Assembly (NCBI RefSeq): GCF_013185195.1
Contig: NZ_JAAZWC010000002.1
Coordinates: forward strand, 186,001 to 250,000
Source of the DNA: Saccharibacillus qingshengii
GTDB lineage: Bacteria; Bacillota; Bacilli; Paenibacillales; Paenibacillaceae
DNA: 64,000 nucleotides
Direction: 5' to 3'
Part shown: one piece after another, positions 36,129 to 44,769 of the stretch
Layout of the letters: each line of letters starts with the position of its first letter
Position numbering within the stretch: position 1 is the first letter of the stretch
Made by a program: the position numbers and the translations under genes
The notes under the pieces: model-generated
The model's input: only the letters and a program-made list of their open reading frames with translations
The model's database searches: none
What the model was told of the DNA's origin: nothing

Positions 36129-37210
36129 TGGAGAAGTTTGCGCCGAAAGCGCTGGCCGTGGAAAACGACAAAATCGGCTTGCAGCTCGGCACATTGAATA
36201 AAGAGATCACGAAAGTACTGGTTGCGCTTGACGTGACGGATGAAGTGGTGGACGAAGCGATCGCGATCGGCGCCAATCTGATTGTCGCGCACCATGCGAT
36301 CATTTTCCGGCCGCTGGCCCATCTGCGTACGGATACGCCGATGGGAGCGCTGTACGAAAAGCTGATCAAGCACGATATCGCCGTTTATATCAGCCATACG
36401 AATCTGGATGTGGCGGAAGGCGGCATGAACGACTGGATGGCTTCCCTAGTGGGCATCGTCGAACCCAAGCCGCTCGAAGAACTCCAAAACGAGAAGCTTT
36501 ACAAGCTGGTCGTTTATGTGCCGAAAAGCCATCATCAAAGCGTACTGGATGCGATTCTGGCTGCCGGAGCAGGAACAATCGGCGAATATTCGCACTGCAG
36601 TTTCAATACGGAAGGCACAGGTACTTTTCTTCCGGGGCAGCAGACGGACCCGTATCTGGGAAGTCCGGGCAAACTGGAACGCGCCGAAGAAATCCGAATC
36701 GAGACGGTGCTGGGCGAAAGCCGGCGATCCAAGGTCATTCAAGTCATGCTGAAAGCTCACCCGTACGAAGAAGTCGCTTACGACTTGTACGCGTTGGAGC
36801 AAAAAGGGAAATCTTTCGGATTGGGCCGCATCGGGCGTCTGGCACAGCCCAAAACGCTGGCCGAGCTGACGGAAATCGTCAAACAGGGCTTCGATGTGCC
36901 GGCCGCGCGTGTTGTCGGCGATCCCGGACGTTTGGTCAAAAAAGCGGCGGTGCTCGGAGGATCGGGAAGCCGTTATATCCATCATGCGATCCGCCAGGGG
37001 GCCGATGTGCTTATTACCGGCGATATCGATTACCATACGGCGCATGATGCACGGATGGCCGGACTGTCGATTATCGACCCGGGACACAATTCGGAGAAGA
37101 TCATGAAACGCGAAGTGGCGCAGCTGCTGGGCAGCATGCTTACCGAGAGCGGAAGCGAAACGACCGTTCACGCTTCGGAACCGAATACGGAACCTTTCCG
37201 ATTCGTGTAA
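36095..37210 (+). CDS. Nif3-like dinuclear metal centre hexameric protein (YqfO type)
   Basis: Protein of 371 residues. The N- and C-terminal Nif3 halves carry metal ligands (IVAHHAIIF; DIDYHTAHDARMAGLSIIDPGH) and flank an inserted PII/CutA-like domain of about residues 130-235 (YKLVVYVPKSHHQSVLDAIL), as in the long YqfO form. The function is not settled; a GTP cyclohydrolase I type 2 label is common but weakly founded. ATG 36095 follows AAGGAGG inside the end of trmK. Confidence 0.92.
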   Translation: MLAKGQTVIQLMEKFAPKALAVENDKIGLQLGTLNKEITKVLVALDVTDEVVDEAIAIGANLIVAHHAIIFRPLAHLRTDTPMGALYEKLIKHDIAVYISHTNLDVAEGGMNDWMASLVGIVEPKPLEELQNEKLYKLVVYVPKSHHQSVLDAILAAGAGTIGEYSHCSFNTEGTGTFLPGQQTDPYLGSPGKLERAEEIRIETVLGESRRSKVIQVMLKAHPYEEVAYDLYALEQKGKSFGLGRIGRLAQPKTLAELTEIVKQGFDVPAARVVGDPGRLVKKAAVLGGSGSRYIHHAIRQGADVLITGDIDYHTAHDARMAGLSIIDPGHNSEKIMKREVAQLLGSMLTESGSETTVHASEPNTEPFRFV

Positions 37211-37221
37211 AGAAAAAAAGC

Positions 37222-37250
37222 TTGTCACCCATGAATATTCGCGGTATAAT
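37222..37250 (+). promoter_or_regulatory. Strong promoter of rnpB
   Basis: TTGTCA (37222-37227), 17 bases, TATAAT (37245-37250). The expected start is close to the 5' end of the RNase P RNA. Confidence 0.9.
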
Positions 37251-37267
37251 AAGTGCCGTTGCTTAAG

Positions 37268-37683
37268 GGAAGTTTAACAGACAATCGCCGGTGCCGCGTA
37301 AGGCGGTACGGGAGGAAAGTCCGGGCTTCGTAGGGCAGGATGCTGGATAACGTCCAGTCAGCGCGAGCTGAAGGATTAGTGCCACAGAAATGGACCGCCG
37401 ATGGCCGCCTTCGGGTGTGCACAGGTAAGGGTGGAACCGGAGTGTAAGAGACTCCGAGGGGCGCTGGTGACTTCGTCCCTGGTAAACCCCATCCGAAGCA
37501 AGACCTAATGAAACGCGGTTCCCGGCTTGCCGGGGACGGCCCTTGCCCGGGGTGCGTTTAGGTTGGTCGCTCGAGCCGTACAGCAATGTGCGGCCTAGAC
37601 AGATGATTGTCGCTCACAGCGGGAGGGTAGTTCCCGTCTGCACCGCAAACGAGCACAGAACCCGGCTTACGGTAAGCTTTCCG
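37268..37683 (+). ncRNA. rnpB: RNase P RNA, class A architecture
   Basis: Catalytic RNA that removes tRNA 5' leaders. The P4 5' strand region GAGGAAAGTCCGGGC is at 37310-37324, and the conserved 3' block ACAGAACCCGGCTTA at about 37656-37670. P1 pairs the 5' end (GGAAGTTTAAC) with GTAAGCTTTCC at the 3' end. The order TAGGGCAGGATGCTGG, CCGCCGATGGCC, AGGTAAGGGTGGAA and GGTAAACCCCATCC closely follows the E. coli-type (class A) RNA rather than the class B form of B. subtilis. Ends are approximate. Hairpins with a T run follow. Confidence 0.93.
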
Positions 37684-37766
37684 AACTGCGCAACCCACAA
37701 AATTTGGACCTCGTCCGACGACGGTCCGAAGCAAAAGGATTTTTTTGCACGAACAATCCGATTTGG

Positions 37767-37808
37767 CGGCGTCCGTCTTCTTCGAAAGAAGAAAGCGGGC
37801 GCCGTTTT
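37767..37808 (+). terminator. Terminator downstream of rnpB
   Basis: CGGCGTCCG (37767-37775) with CGGGCGCCG (37796-37804), and TTCTTC-GAAA-GAAGAA on top of the stem, then TTTT. An earlier hairpin GGACC-T-CGTC / GACG-GTCC at 37706-37727 may also help. No gene lies between rnpB and 38035. Confidence 0.65.
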
Positions 37809-37882
37809 GCATAGGAATCAGACGGGAAAGGCAGATCGGCTCCGTTTGGAAATCACGGCAGGGGTTAAGTCATGGATAAAGG

Positions 37883-37901
37883 CGATAAACATTGTTTATC
37901 G
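37883..37901. promoter_or_regulatory. Perfect 8-bp palindrome, operator-like
   Basis: CGATAAAC-ATT-GTTTATCG lies about 130 bases before the YpuI-like gene and just upstream of an extended -10-like TGCTACGAT (37946-37954). It could be a repressor site or a small RNA hairpin. Confidence 0.35.
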
Positions 37902-38034
37902 GCAGCGGTAATACGGGCTCGCCGGATGCTTTTGCTTAAAATTTATGCTACGATGGACGGAAGAAGGAACAGGGTTTGCAAGGAAGCCCGTTTCGCGCGT
38001 CCGCGCGATCAAATACCAAGGGGGAACCGCCGTT

Positions 38035-38535
38035 ATGCCAGCGTCCAACGTACAGAAATTGTGTGAATCGACCAGAGAAAAGTTGAAAACCGCCATCGTG
38101 AGAATCGAAGCTTTTTTGAACGAATACTCGCTGCCTCAGCTTGCCGAATCGCAGGATGAGGAAGAAATCGCTTATTACAAAGGATTTTTAGCCGATCTCC
38201 GTCATCTGCTTGTGTTCTCGGAAACCTCCTCCGAAAAAATCGGGGTGCTGCTCCGCCGGGCCAATTTTGATGTCAATTCCGCGGAGGATACGCTGTACAA
38301 GGTCTATCATAACGTCATCAACAGTTTCTTTTATCCGAAAAACGAATGTTACGCCGAAGACGGCCGTTATGCGTACACGGGGCAGGAAGCGATTCGTTTC
38401 CGCCGGCACATTGCGCCTACCGCACGCGAAGTGATTCTCGACGTCACCAAGACGTACGAAGAACTTCGCGACGATCTGGATTACTACGAGAGCGATTATC
38501 TCAGCCAGCGTCGAATGAGCGCACCGCGTTCGTAA
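38035..38535 (+). CDS. YpuI family protein (DUF3907)
   Basis: Protein of 166 residues resembling B. subtilis YpuI over its length: EIAYYKGFLADLRHLLVF, EDTLYKVYHNVINSFFYPKN, YAYTGQEAIRFR and a C-terminal EELRDDLDYYESDY. The function is unknown. ATG 38035 is used because AAGGGGGAACC precedes it and family similarity begins here; an in-frame ATG at 37945 has no ribosome binding site. Predicted soluble and helical. Confidence 0.75.
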   Translation: MPASNVQKLCESTREKLKTAIVRIEAFLNEYSLPQLAESQDEEEIAYYKGFLADLRHLLVFSETSSEKIGVLLRRANFDVNSAEDTLYKVYHNVINSFFYPKNECYAEDGRYAYTGQEAIRFRRHIAPTAREVILDVTKTYEELRDDLDYYESDYLSQRRMSAPRS

Positions 38536-38637
38536 GCTTTTTTGAAATCCCGGATAACCGCTTCGGAAGTCCCGTTGCACGGCTCCGGCCGTTGGGGTTA
38601 AGCTAAACTTGAAACCGATGGAAGGAGAGTGCAGCCG

Positions 38638-39411
38638 ATGATTATTGATCCGAGGACGGCCAAGCAGCTCATCGAACTTCAATGGATGGACAGTATGAAT
38701 CTGGACAAGTCCGCAATAAAAAATATGGAGCAGGGCAAAATCGATTCGTCGGTCTTTGCCACCCTGCTGCAGCAGAAGATGGACCAATCGGGAACGGGTT
38801 CGATCTCGGCCCAGGAATTGATGAAAACGCTCGATGCGATTGCGCTTCCGGCCGATCGGATGGGTTCGATGAAGGAGGGAGCCACTTCGCTTGAAGGCGC
38901 TTCTCAAAGTTCTTCGTCGCTGGACAGGTCATCCGCCAAGATCGAGATGCCTTCCGTATCCGAACCGACCGTCAAATCCGGAACGCCGAATGCGAATGCT
39001 GCCCAGTATGCGGACATCGTGCAGGCGGCGAGCTCCAAATACGGAATTCCGCAGTCTTTGATCAACGGCATCATCGATGCGGAATCGTCGTTTAATCCGA
39101 ACGCCCAGTCGGGCGCTGGTGCCAAAGGCCTTATGCAGCTGATGGACGGAACGGCTGCGGGACTCGGTGTCAAAAATTCGTTCGATCCGCAGCAGAACAT
39201 CGACGGAGGCGCCAGCTACATCGCTTCCATGCTGCTTCGTTTCGACGGTTCCCAGCGTTTGGCGCTTGCCGCTTACAACGCGGGTCCGGGTACGCTCCAA
39301 CGTTTGGGTATCCGAACCGAAGCCGATTTGGATGCCAATTTCGACCGGCTTCCACGCGAGACGCAAAATTATATCGGCCGGGTAGAAAAGGCTCAAGCCA
39401 AATACATTTGA
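38638..39411 (+). CDS. Lytic transglycosylase domain protein (SLT type)
   Basis: Protein of 257 residues. The C-terminal SLT domain (about 125-255) has the catalytic Glu149 in DAESSFNPNAQSGAGAKGLMQLM, the AYNAGPGTL motif and NYIGRVEKA. Such enzymes cut peptidoglycan between MurNAc and GlcNAc. No signal peptide is visible; the N-terminal 100 residues are Ser/Thr-rich and helical, similar to YjbJ-type proteins of Bacillales. ATG 38638 after GAAGGAGAG. A strong terminator follows. Confidence 0.88.
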   Translation: MIIDPRTAKQLIELQWMDSMNLDKSAIKNMEQGKIDSSVFATLLQQKMDQSGTGSISAQELMKTLDAIALPADRMGSMKEGATSLEGASQSSSSLDRSSAKIEMPSVSEPTVKSGTPNANAAQYADIVQAASSKYGIPQSLINGIIDAESSFNPNAQSGAGAKGLMQLMDGTAAGLGVKNSFDPQQNIDGGASYIASMLLRFDGSQRLALAAYNAGPGTLQRLGIRTEADLDANFDRLPRETQNYIGRVEKAQAKYI

Positions 39412-39429
39412 GCCGATTCGGCGCAGTCG

Positions 39430-39473
39430 AAGATCAAAAAGGAGAAGCCGGGCTTTTCCTTTTTGATCTTTTT
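39430..39473 (+). terminator. Terminator after the SLT gene
   Basis: AAGATCAAAAAGGA (39430-39443) pairs perfectly with TCCTTTTTGATCTT (39457-39470), with GAAGC/GCTT inside and TTT after. The A-rich left arm also suits termination in the opposite direction. Confidence 0.85.
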
Positions 39474-39532
39474 GCCGTCTGCTGGAAGTACGGCTGCACG
39501 GAATATAAGGAATGGAAAGAAGGTCAAGATTC

Positions 39533-40684
39533 ATGCTTAATTTCGATCATGCGGCTTCGACGCCGGTTCATCCGGACGTCATCCGTACCGTAAGCGAAGT
39601 GACGGAGGCGCACAGCGGCAACCCTTCTTCGATTCACCGCGGGGGACAGGCTGCTTCCAGACTGCTGGAGCGTTCGCGCGAAGTCTGTGCGGCTGCGCTC
39701 GGCGTCCAAAGTGCGGAAATCGTCTTTACTTCGGGGGCGACGGAGAGCAACAATCTGGCCGTGAAAGGGATGCTGCTCGGACGTGTCGACGGCAGGCGGC
39801 ATATCGTCACGACACAAATCGAGCATGCTTCGGTATATGAAAGCTGCCGCCAGCTCGAGAGTTTCGGTTTTGAAGTTACCTATGTGGCGCCGGAAGCGGA
39901 TGGCACGGTCCGTCCCGAGCGGATCTTGGGTGCGGTGCGCAAAGATACCGCATTGGTGAGCGTCATCCACGTGAATAACGAGACGGGAGCTGTCCAGCCC
40001 GTCGAAGAGATCGGCCGGCAGCTGAAGCGCCGCGACGCCCGCGTACGCTTTCATGTCGACGGCGTTCAGGGATTCGGCCGCCTTGCTCTTGATCTGAATG
40101 CCGCCGGGATCGACCTGTACAGTCTGTCGGCACACAAGATTGGCGGTCCGCGCGGAGTGGGTCTGCTGGTGGTCCGCAGCGGCGTGCATCTACTGCCGCT
40201 CATATCGGGCGGTGCGCAGGAAAGCGGGCTTCGTGCCGGTACGGAAAATGTGCCTTCGATTGTGGGAGCGGCCAAAGCGTTCCGGCTTGCGGCGGAAGGA
40301 CAGTCCGGGCGTGCCGAGCGGATGGATCTGCTGCGTGAATATATAGTGCGGGAAGTGCGCAAGCATAAAGCGCTGACGCTGACCGAACCTGCACATCCCG
40401 CACCGCATATTGTACATTTTACATTTCCGGGGTTGAAATCGCAGGTGATTCTGCATACGCTTGAAGAGCTTGGAGTCCTTGTGTCGGCTCAATCCGCCTG
40501 CTCGTCGAAAACCGAGAAACCGAGCCGGGTTCTCGAAGCGATGGGGCGCGATCGCGCCCATGCGACTTCGGGGATCCGCTTCAGTCTGGGAGACGGGCAT
40601 ACGCAAGAAGAAATCCGACTGCTGTCGGAGGCGCTGGAACAGGCCGTGAGCCGGCTGGCGCCGTTTGAGGGGAGAAAAAGATAA
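39533..40684 (+). CDS. Cysteine desulfurase (NifS/IscS family), partner of ThiI
   Basis: PLP enzyme of 383 residues. Starts MLNFDHAAST; PLP Lys202 in SAHKIGGPRGVG; active-site Cys323 in SAQSACSSK. Placed four bases before thiI, like the B. subtilis nifZ-thiI pair, so it most likely supplies persulfide sulfur for 4-thiouridine in tRNA. ATG 39533 with AAGAAGG upstream; the in-frame ATG at 39512 is less well placed. Confidence 0.93.
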   Translation: MLNFDHAASTPVHPDVIRTVSEVTEAHSGNPSSIHRGGQAASRLLERSREVCAAALGVQSAEIVFTSGATESNNLAVKGMLLGRVDGRRHIVTTQIEHASVYESCRQLESFGFEVTYVAPEADGTVRPERILGAVRKDTALVSVIHVNNETGAVQPVEEIGRQLKRRDARVRFHVDGVQGFGRLALDLNAAGIDLYSLSAHKIGGPRGVGLLVVRSGVHLLPLISGGAQESGLRAGTENVPSIVGAAKAFRLAAEGQSGRAERMDLLREYIVREVRKHKALTLTEPAHPAPHIVHFTFPGLKSQVILHTLEELGVLVSAQSACSSKTEKPSRVLEAMGRDRAHATSGIRFSLGDGHTQEEIRLLSEALEQAVSRLAPFEGRKR

Positions 40685-40687
40685 CGA

Positions 40688-41929
40688 ATGAAGAAATATG
40701 ATTACCTGCTGCTGCGTTTTGGCGAATTGACCTTAAAAGGGCGCAATCGCGCAAAGTTTGAAAAAGCGGCCGTCGAGCATGTCCGGGCGCTGCTGCGTCC
40801 TTATCCGGAAGCCAAAGTGCGCCGCGAATTCGGACGTATTTATGTCGATCCGGGCAGCGGGCAGGCCGAGACGCTTATTCCGGTCCTGCAAAACGTTTTT
40901 GGCATGACGTCGATGAGTCCGGTGCGTGCCGTGAAGCCCGAGCTGGACGAGATTATCCGCGCGGCCGGAGAACTGCTCGAAGCGATGGAGATCAAACGCG
41001 AAACGACATTCAAGACGAATGTCCGCCGCGTCTGGAAAGACTTTCCGCATTCGTCGCAGGAATCCAATCCGCTGATTGCTTCTCCGCTGCTCAAGCGTTT
41101 TCCGCTGCTCAAAGTCGATGTGCGGGAACCGGAGCTGGAACTTCGGGTCGAAATCCGGGATCAATTCGCTTACGTATACGGCGAAGTGATTCCGGGAGCG
41201 GGAGGTTTCCCTCTTGGAACAAACGGGAAAGCGCTGCTTCTATTGTCGGGAGGGATCGACAGCCCGGTGGCCGGCTGGTCTTCGCTCCGCCGCGGACTGG
41301 AAGTGGAGTGTATCCATTTCCACAGTTACCCGTTCACCAGCGAAAAAGCGAAAGAAAAAGTCGTCGACCTCGCTCAGGCTCTGGCAGAGTATGCGGGCAA
41401 GATCCGTCTGCACATCGTACCTTTTACCGAAGTTCAGACTTCGTTCACCCAGATGGGACAGGATAATCTGATGATTACGCTGATGCGGCGGGCCATGCTC
41501 CGGATCGCGACCAAAGTCGCCGAACGGGAAAAAGCACTCGCGCTCATAACGGGAGAAAGTCTCGGTCAGGTCGCCAGCCAGACGCTGCCCAGCATGAACG
41601 TGATCGAACGCGCGACCGAGCTGCCCATTCTGCGGCCGCTCGTCATGACGGACAAAGACGAGATCATCCGTCTGTCGCGCCGGATCGGAACCTACGATAT
41701 TTCTATCCTGCCTTACGAAGACTGCTGCACGCTGTTTGTGCCGAAGTCGCCGACGACCAATCCCAATCTGCGGATCGTCAACAAGGTCGAAGCCGTCACA
41801 CCCAATCTTGAGCGTCTGATCGAAGAAGCGGCCGACGGTACGGAAACGATCGAATTGTTTGCGGGGGGTTCGCGCAGCCGAAGCAATCAAGAAGGCGAAG
41901 AATCGCCCGTCAATCCCGATTGGTTCTGA
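40688..41929 (+). CDS. thiI: tRNA 4-thiouridine synthase ThiI (no rhodanese domain)
   Basis: Adenylates U8 of tRNA and inserts sulfur. Protein of 413 residues with an N-terminal ferredoxin-like and THUMP region (LLLRFGELTLKGRNR) and a PP-loop LLLSGGIDSPVAGW. Motif YEDCCTLFVPKSPTTNP lies near the C-terminus. The rhodanese domain of E. coli ThiI is absent, as usual in Bacillales, which explains the dedicated desulfurase upstream. Confidence 0.96.
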   Translation: MKKYDYLLLRFGELTLKGRNRAKFEKAAVEHVRALLRPYPEAKVRREFGRIYVDPGSGQAETLIPVLQNVFGMTSMSPVRAVKPELDEIIRAAGELLEAMEIKRETTFKTNVRRVWKDFPHSSQESNPLIASPLLKRFPLLKVDVREPELELRVEIRDQFAYVYGEVIPGAGGFPLGTNGKALLLLSGGIDSPVAGWSSLRRGLEVECIHFHSYPFTSEKAKEKVVDLAQALAEYAGKIRLHIVPFTEVQTSFTQMGQDNLMITLMRRAMLRIATKVAEREKALALITGESLGQVASQTLPSMNVIERATELPILRPLVMTDKDEIIRLSRRIGTYDISILPYEDCCTLFVPKSPTTNPNLRIVNKVEAVTPNLERLIEEAADGTETIELFAGGSRSRSNQEGEESPVNPDWF

Positions 41930-42064
41930 AGAACGCGTTCGCACTCTCCAAGATTTGCCGAACCGCTGAATAAACAGCCGTAGATTTCCGATAATAACAA
42001 GGATGGGATACGTAGTTTCCGCGTATGCCAGGATAGGCGAAAATTCCGCAAGAGGAGAATCGGG

Positions 42065-42577
42065 ATGCCAAACAATAATAAAAAGGCTGTCGGGATTTTT
42101 ATTTTAGCTGCCGGACTGATTATTCTCTTGGGACAGTGGGGCGTATTTTCTTTTCTGGGACGGGTGTTCTGGCCGCTGCTCATCCTGCTGCCGGGGGTAA
42201 TCCTCCATCTGGCTTTTGCAGCCCGCACCCTTCCGGCCTGGGTACTTGTTCCGGGAGGAACATTGACCGTGTACGGGATTGTGTTTTCTCTGTGCAACAC
42301 CTGGGGATTCGGGTTGATTGAAGTGCTGTGGCCCGCGTTCCTGCTGGGTCCGGGCGTTGGTCTGTACGAGTACGCGCTGCTCGATTCGGTACGTCCGAAA
42401 GGCATTTATTACGCGTCGCTGGGTTTGATCGGTCTGTCGATCCTGCTGTTTATTTTCAGTTTGCTCGGCGCTTTTTTTCTCTACGCCTTCTCGGTTATTT
42501 TGATTCTGGCAGGAGCCTGGCTGGTTTTTTGGCCTGAATCCGGTGCAGGCAAACGAAGCGGTTGGCGTAAAATGTAA
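42065..42577 (+). CDS. Hypothetical four- to five-TM membrane protein
   Basis: Protein of 170 residues with TM segments from residue 8 onward (AVGIFILAAGLIILLGQWG) and a Lys/Arg-ending tail. The layout resembles the LiaF-type TM domain of unknown function common in Firmicutes. AAGAGGAGAATC precedes ATG 42065. The typA promoter starts at its stop codon. Confidence 0.78.
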   Translation: MPNNNKKAVGIFILAAGLIILLGQWGVFSFLGRVFWPLLILLPGVILHLAFAARTLPAWVLVPGGTLTVYGIVFSLCNTWGFGLIEVLWPAFLLGPGVGLYEYALLDSVRPKGIYYASLGLIGLSILLFIFSLLGAFFLYAFSVILILAGAWLVFWPESGAGKRSGWRKM

Positions 42578-42583
42578 AAAGGC

Positions 42584-42611
42584 TTGAAATTTCATGAAAA
42601 TCATGTATAAT
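42584..42611 (+). promoter_or_regulatory. Promoter of typA
   Basis: TTGAAA (42584-42589), 16 bases, TATAAT (42606-42611). It gives a leader of about 100 bases. Confidence 0.85.
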
Positions 42612-42621
42612 CAAAGGGATC

Positions 42622-42656
42622 GAGGAGCGTCGGCAGTGTTGCCAGACGCTTCTTTT
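42622..42656 (+). promoter_or_regulatory. Terminator-like hairpin in the typA leader
   Basis: AGGAGCGTC (42623-42631) pairs with GACGCTTCT (42645-42653), one G-T pair; GGCA-GTGT-TGCC caps it; TTCTTTT follows. It begins almost at the predicted transcript start, so it would act as an early attenuator or 5' stabilising hairpin. Confidence 0.55.
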
Positions 42657-42716
42657 GTGAGAATCCCAAGGACAAGCTTTTTAAACATTTTTAATAGAGA
42701 AGGGAACATTCCATTC

Positions 42717-44558
42717 ATGCATTCAAGACAAGAAATTCGCAATATCGCGATTATCGCCCACGTCGACCATGGTAAAACCACGCTCGTCGACAAACTGCTC
42801 CAGCAATCGGGTATTTTCCGTGACCACGAGCATATGCAAGAGCGCGCCATGGACTCCAACGATCTCGAAAGAGAACGCGGCATTACGATTCTGGCGAAAA
42901 ATACGGCGATTCCTTATAAAGATTATCTGATCAACATCGTGGATACACCTGGACACGCCGACTTTGGCGGAGAAGTGGAACGGATCATGAAAATGGTTGA
43001 CGGCGTTCTGCTCGTCGTTGACGCTTACGAAGGGTGCATGCCGCAAACCCGTTTCGTACTGGGCAAAGCTTTGGCGCATAACCTGACGCCAATCGTTGTC
43101 GTCAACAAAATCGACCGTCCGGCCGCTCGTCCGTCGGAAGTCATCGACGAAGTTCTCGACCTGTTCATCGAACTGGGCGCAAACGATCAACAGCTCGACT
43201 TCCCGGTCGTGTACGCTTCCGCTCTGAACGGTACGTCCAGCTTGGACGCAGCGAAACAAGACGACAACATGAAAGCCATGTACGACACGATCATCGAGAA
43301 CATTCCGTCGCCGACGGAAAGCATCGATGAGCCGCTGCAATTCCTCGTTACCCTGATGGACTACAACGAATACCTCGGCCGTATCGCAATCGGCCGCGTA
43401 AACCGCGGGATCATCCGTCAAGGTCAATCCGTTGCCGTTATGACGCGCGACGGAGGCATGAAGCAGGCCCGGATCGAGAAGCTGTTCGGCTTCCAGGGTC
43501 TGAAGCGTATCGAGACGGACCAAGCCGGCGCCGGCGATATCATCGCCATCGCGGGGATCAAGGACATCAACATCGGCGAGACGATTGCCGATCCGCAAAA
43601 TCCGGAAGCTCTGCCGGTCCTCAAGATCGACGAGCCTACCCTGCAAATGACGTTCCTCGTCAATAACAGTCCGTTCGCGGGCCGCGAAGGCAAATGGGTC
43701 ACTTCCCGCAAGCTGCGCGACCGTCTGTTCTTCGAACTCGAGACCGACGTCAGCCTGCGCGTTGACGAAACCGACAGCCCGGATGCTTTCGTTGTATCGG
43801 GACGCGGCGAGCTTCACCTCGGCATCCTGATCGAAAACATGCGCCGCGAAGGTTACGAGCTGCAGGTTTCGAAACCGGAAGTTATCGTCAGAGAAGTCGA
43901 CGGCAAGAAAATGGAGCCGATCGAACGTCTGCTGATCGACGTACCGGAAGAAAGCACCGGCGCGGTTATGGAGAGCCTCGGCGCACGCAAAGCCGAAATG
44001 GTCAACATGATCAACAACGGCACGGGCCAGGTTCGCCTGGAGTTCCTGATTCCGGCTCGCGGCCTGATCGGTTACCGTACGAACTTCCTGAGCTTGACTC
44101 GCGGATACGGCGTCATGAACCACGCGTTCGACAGCTACGGACCGCTGATCGGCGGACAGGTTGGCGGACGTCACCAAGGCGTACTCGTATCGACGGAGAA
44201 CGGCAACGCGACGCTGTACGGCATTCTCGGCGTCGAGGATCGCGGTACGCTGTTCGTTGAACCGGGCGCTGAAGTATACGAAGGCATGATCGTCGGCGAG
44301 AACACTCGCGACAACGACATCGTCGTTAACATCTGCCGTGAAAAACAGCTGACCAACGTGCGTTCGGCTACCAAAGACGATACGGTCAAAATGAAGACGC
44401 CTCGCCTGTTCTCGCTGGAGCAAGCGCTGGAATATCTGAATGACGACGAGTATTGCGAAATCACGCCTAAAAACGTTCGGATGCGTAAGAAAGTCCTGAA
44501 TAAGGGCGAGCGCGAACGTTTCGAGAAACAACGCAAAGCGGCTCAAGCGAACCTGTAA
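42717..44558 (+). CDS. typA: Translational GTPase TypA/BipA
   Basis: Ribosome-binding GTPase involved in stress and low-temperature ribosome assembly. Protein of 613 residues. G1 [10 protein letters not shown]2 ERERGITI, G3 DTPGHADF, G4 NKIDRP, then EF-G-like domains III and V and the TypA-specific C-terminal domain. ATG 42717 fits both family start and AGAAGGGAAC; the upstream frame from 42594 runs through the promoter. Codon use is less G/C-biased than in neighbours, suggesting high expression. Confidence 0.97.
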   Translation: MHSRQEIRNIAIIAHVDHGKTTLVDKLLQQSGIFRDHEHMQERAMDSNDLERERGITILAKNTAIPYKDYLINIVDTPGHADFGGEVERIMKMVDGVLLVVDAYEGCMPQTRFVLGKALAHNLTPIVVVNKIDRPAARPSEVIDEVLDLFIELGANDQQLDFPVVYASALNGTSSLDAAKQDDNMKAMYDTIIENIPSPTESIDEPLQFLVTLMDYNEYLGRIAIGRVNRGIIRQGQSVAVMTRDGGMKQARIEKLFGFQGLKRIETDQAGAGDIIAIAGIKDINIGETIADPQNPEALPVLKIDEPTLQMTFLVNNSPFAGREGKWVTSRKLRDRLFFELETDVSLRVDETDSPDAFVVSGRGELHLGILIENMRREGYELQVSKPEVIVREVDGKKMEPIERLLIDVPEESTGAVMESLGARKAEMVNMINNGTGQVRLEFLIPARGLIGYRTNFLSLTRGYGVMNHAFDSYGPLIGGQVGGRHQGVLVSTENGNATLYGILGVEDRGTLFVEPGAEVYEGMIVGENTRDNDIVVNICREKQLTNVRSATKDDTVKMKTPRLFSLEQALEYLNDDEYCEITPKNVRMRKKVLNKGERERFEKQRKAAQANL

Positions 44559-44642
44559 GTCATACGGCAGTAAAAAGCAAGCAATCGGTAACTTTTCCCG
44601 TCTCGGCTGCGTCTTATTAAAAGACGTCAGGGCGATTCGGCG

Positions 44643-44682
44643 AACAGGGTCCGCCGCCCTGGTGGCGTGCGGACCCTGTTTT
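44643..44682 (+). terminator. Terminator after typA
   Basis: Perfect 12-bp stem AACAGGGTCCGC/GCGGACCCTGTT with a 14-base loop and T run. Confidence 0.85.
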
Positions 44683-44769
44683 CGTTTGTACGGAAAATGG
44701 CAGGTAACGGTTTAAGAGCCGGGCCTGCGCGATTCGTACGGATTGCATAAGAGAAGGAGCTGGACAGAC

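Noticed and set aside
37543-37911. Open frame over the 3' half of the RNase P RNA gene
   Set aside because: The sequence is the conserved RNA; the translated product has no family features.
37872-38066. Small open frame upstream of the YpuI-like gene
   Set aside because: Overlaps the palindrome and the putative promoter, with basic low-information sequence and no ribosome binding site.
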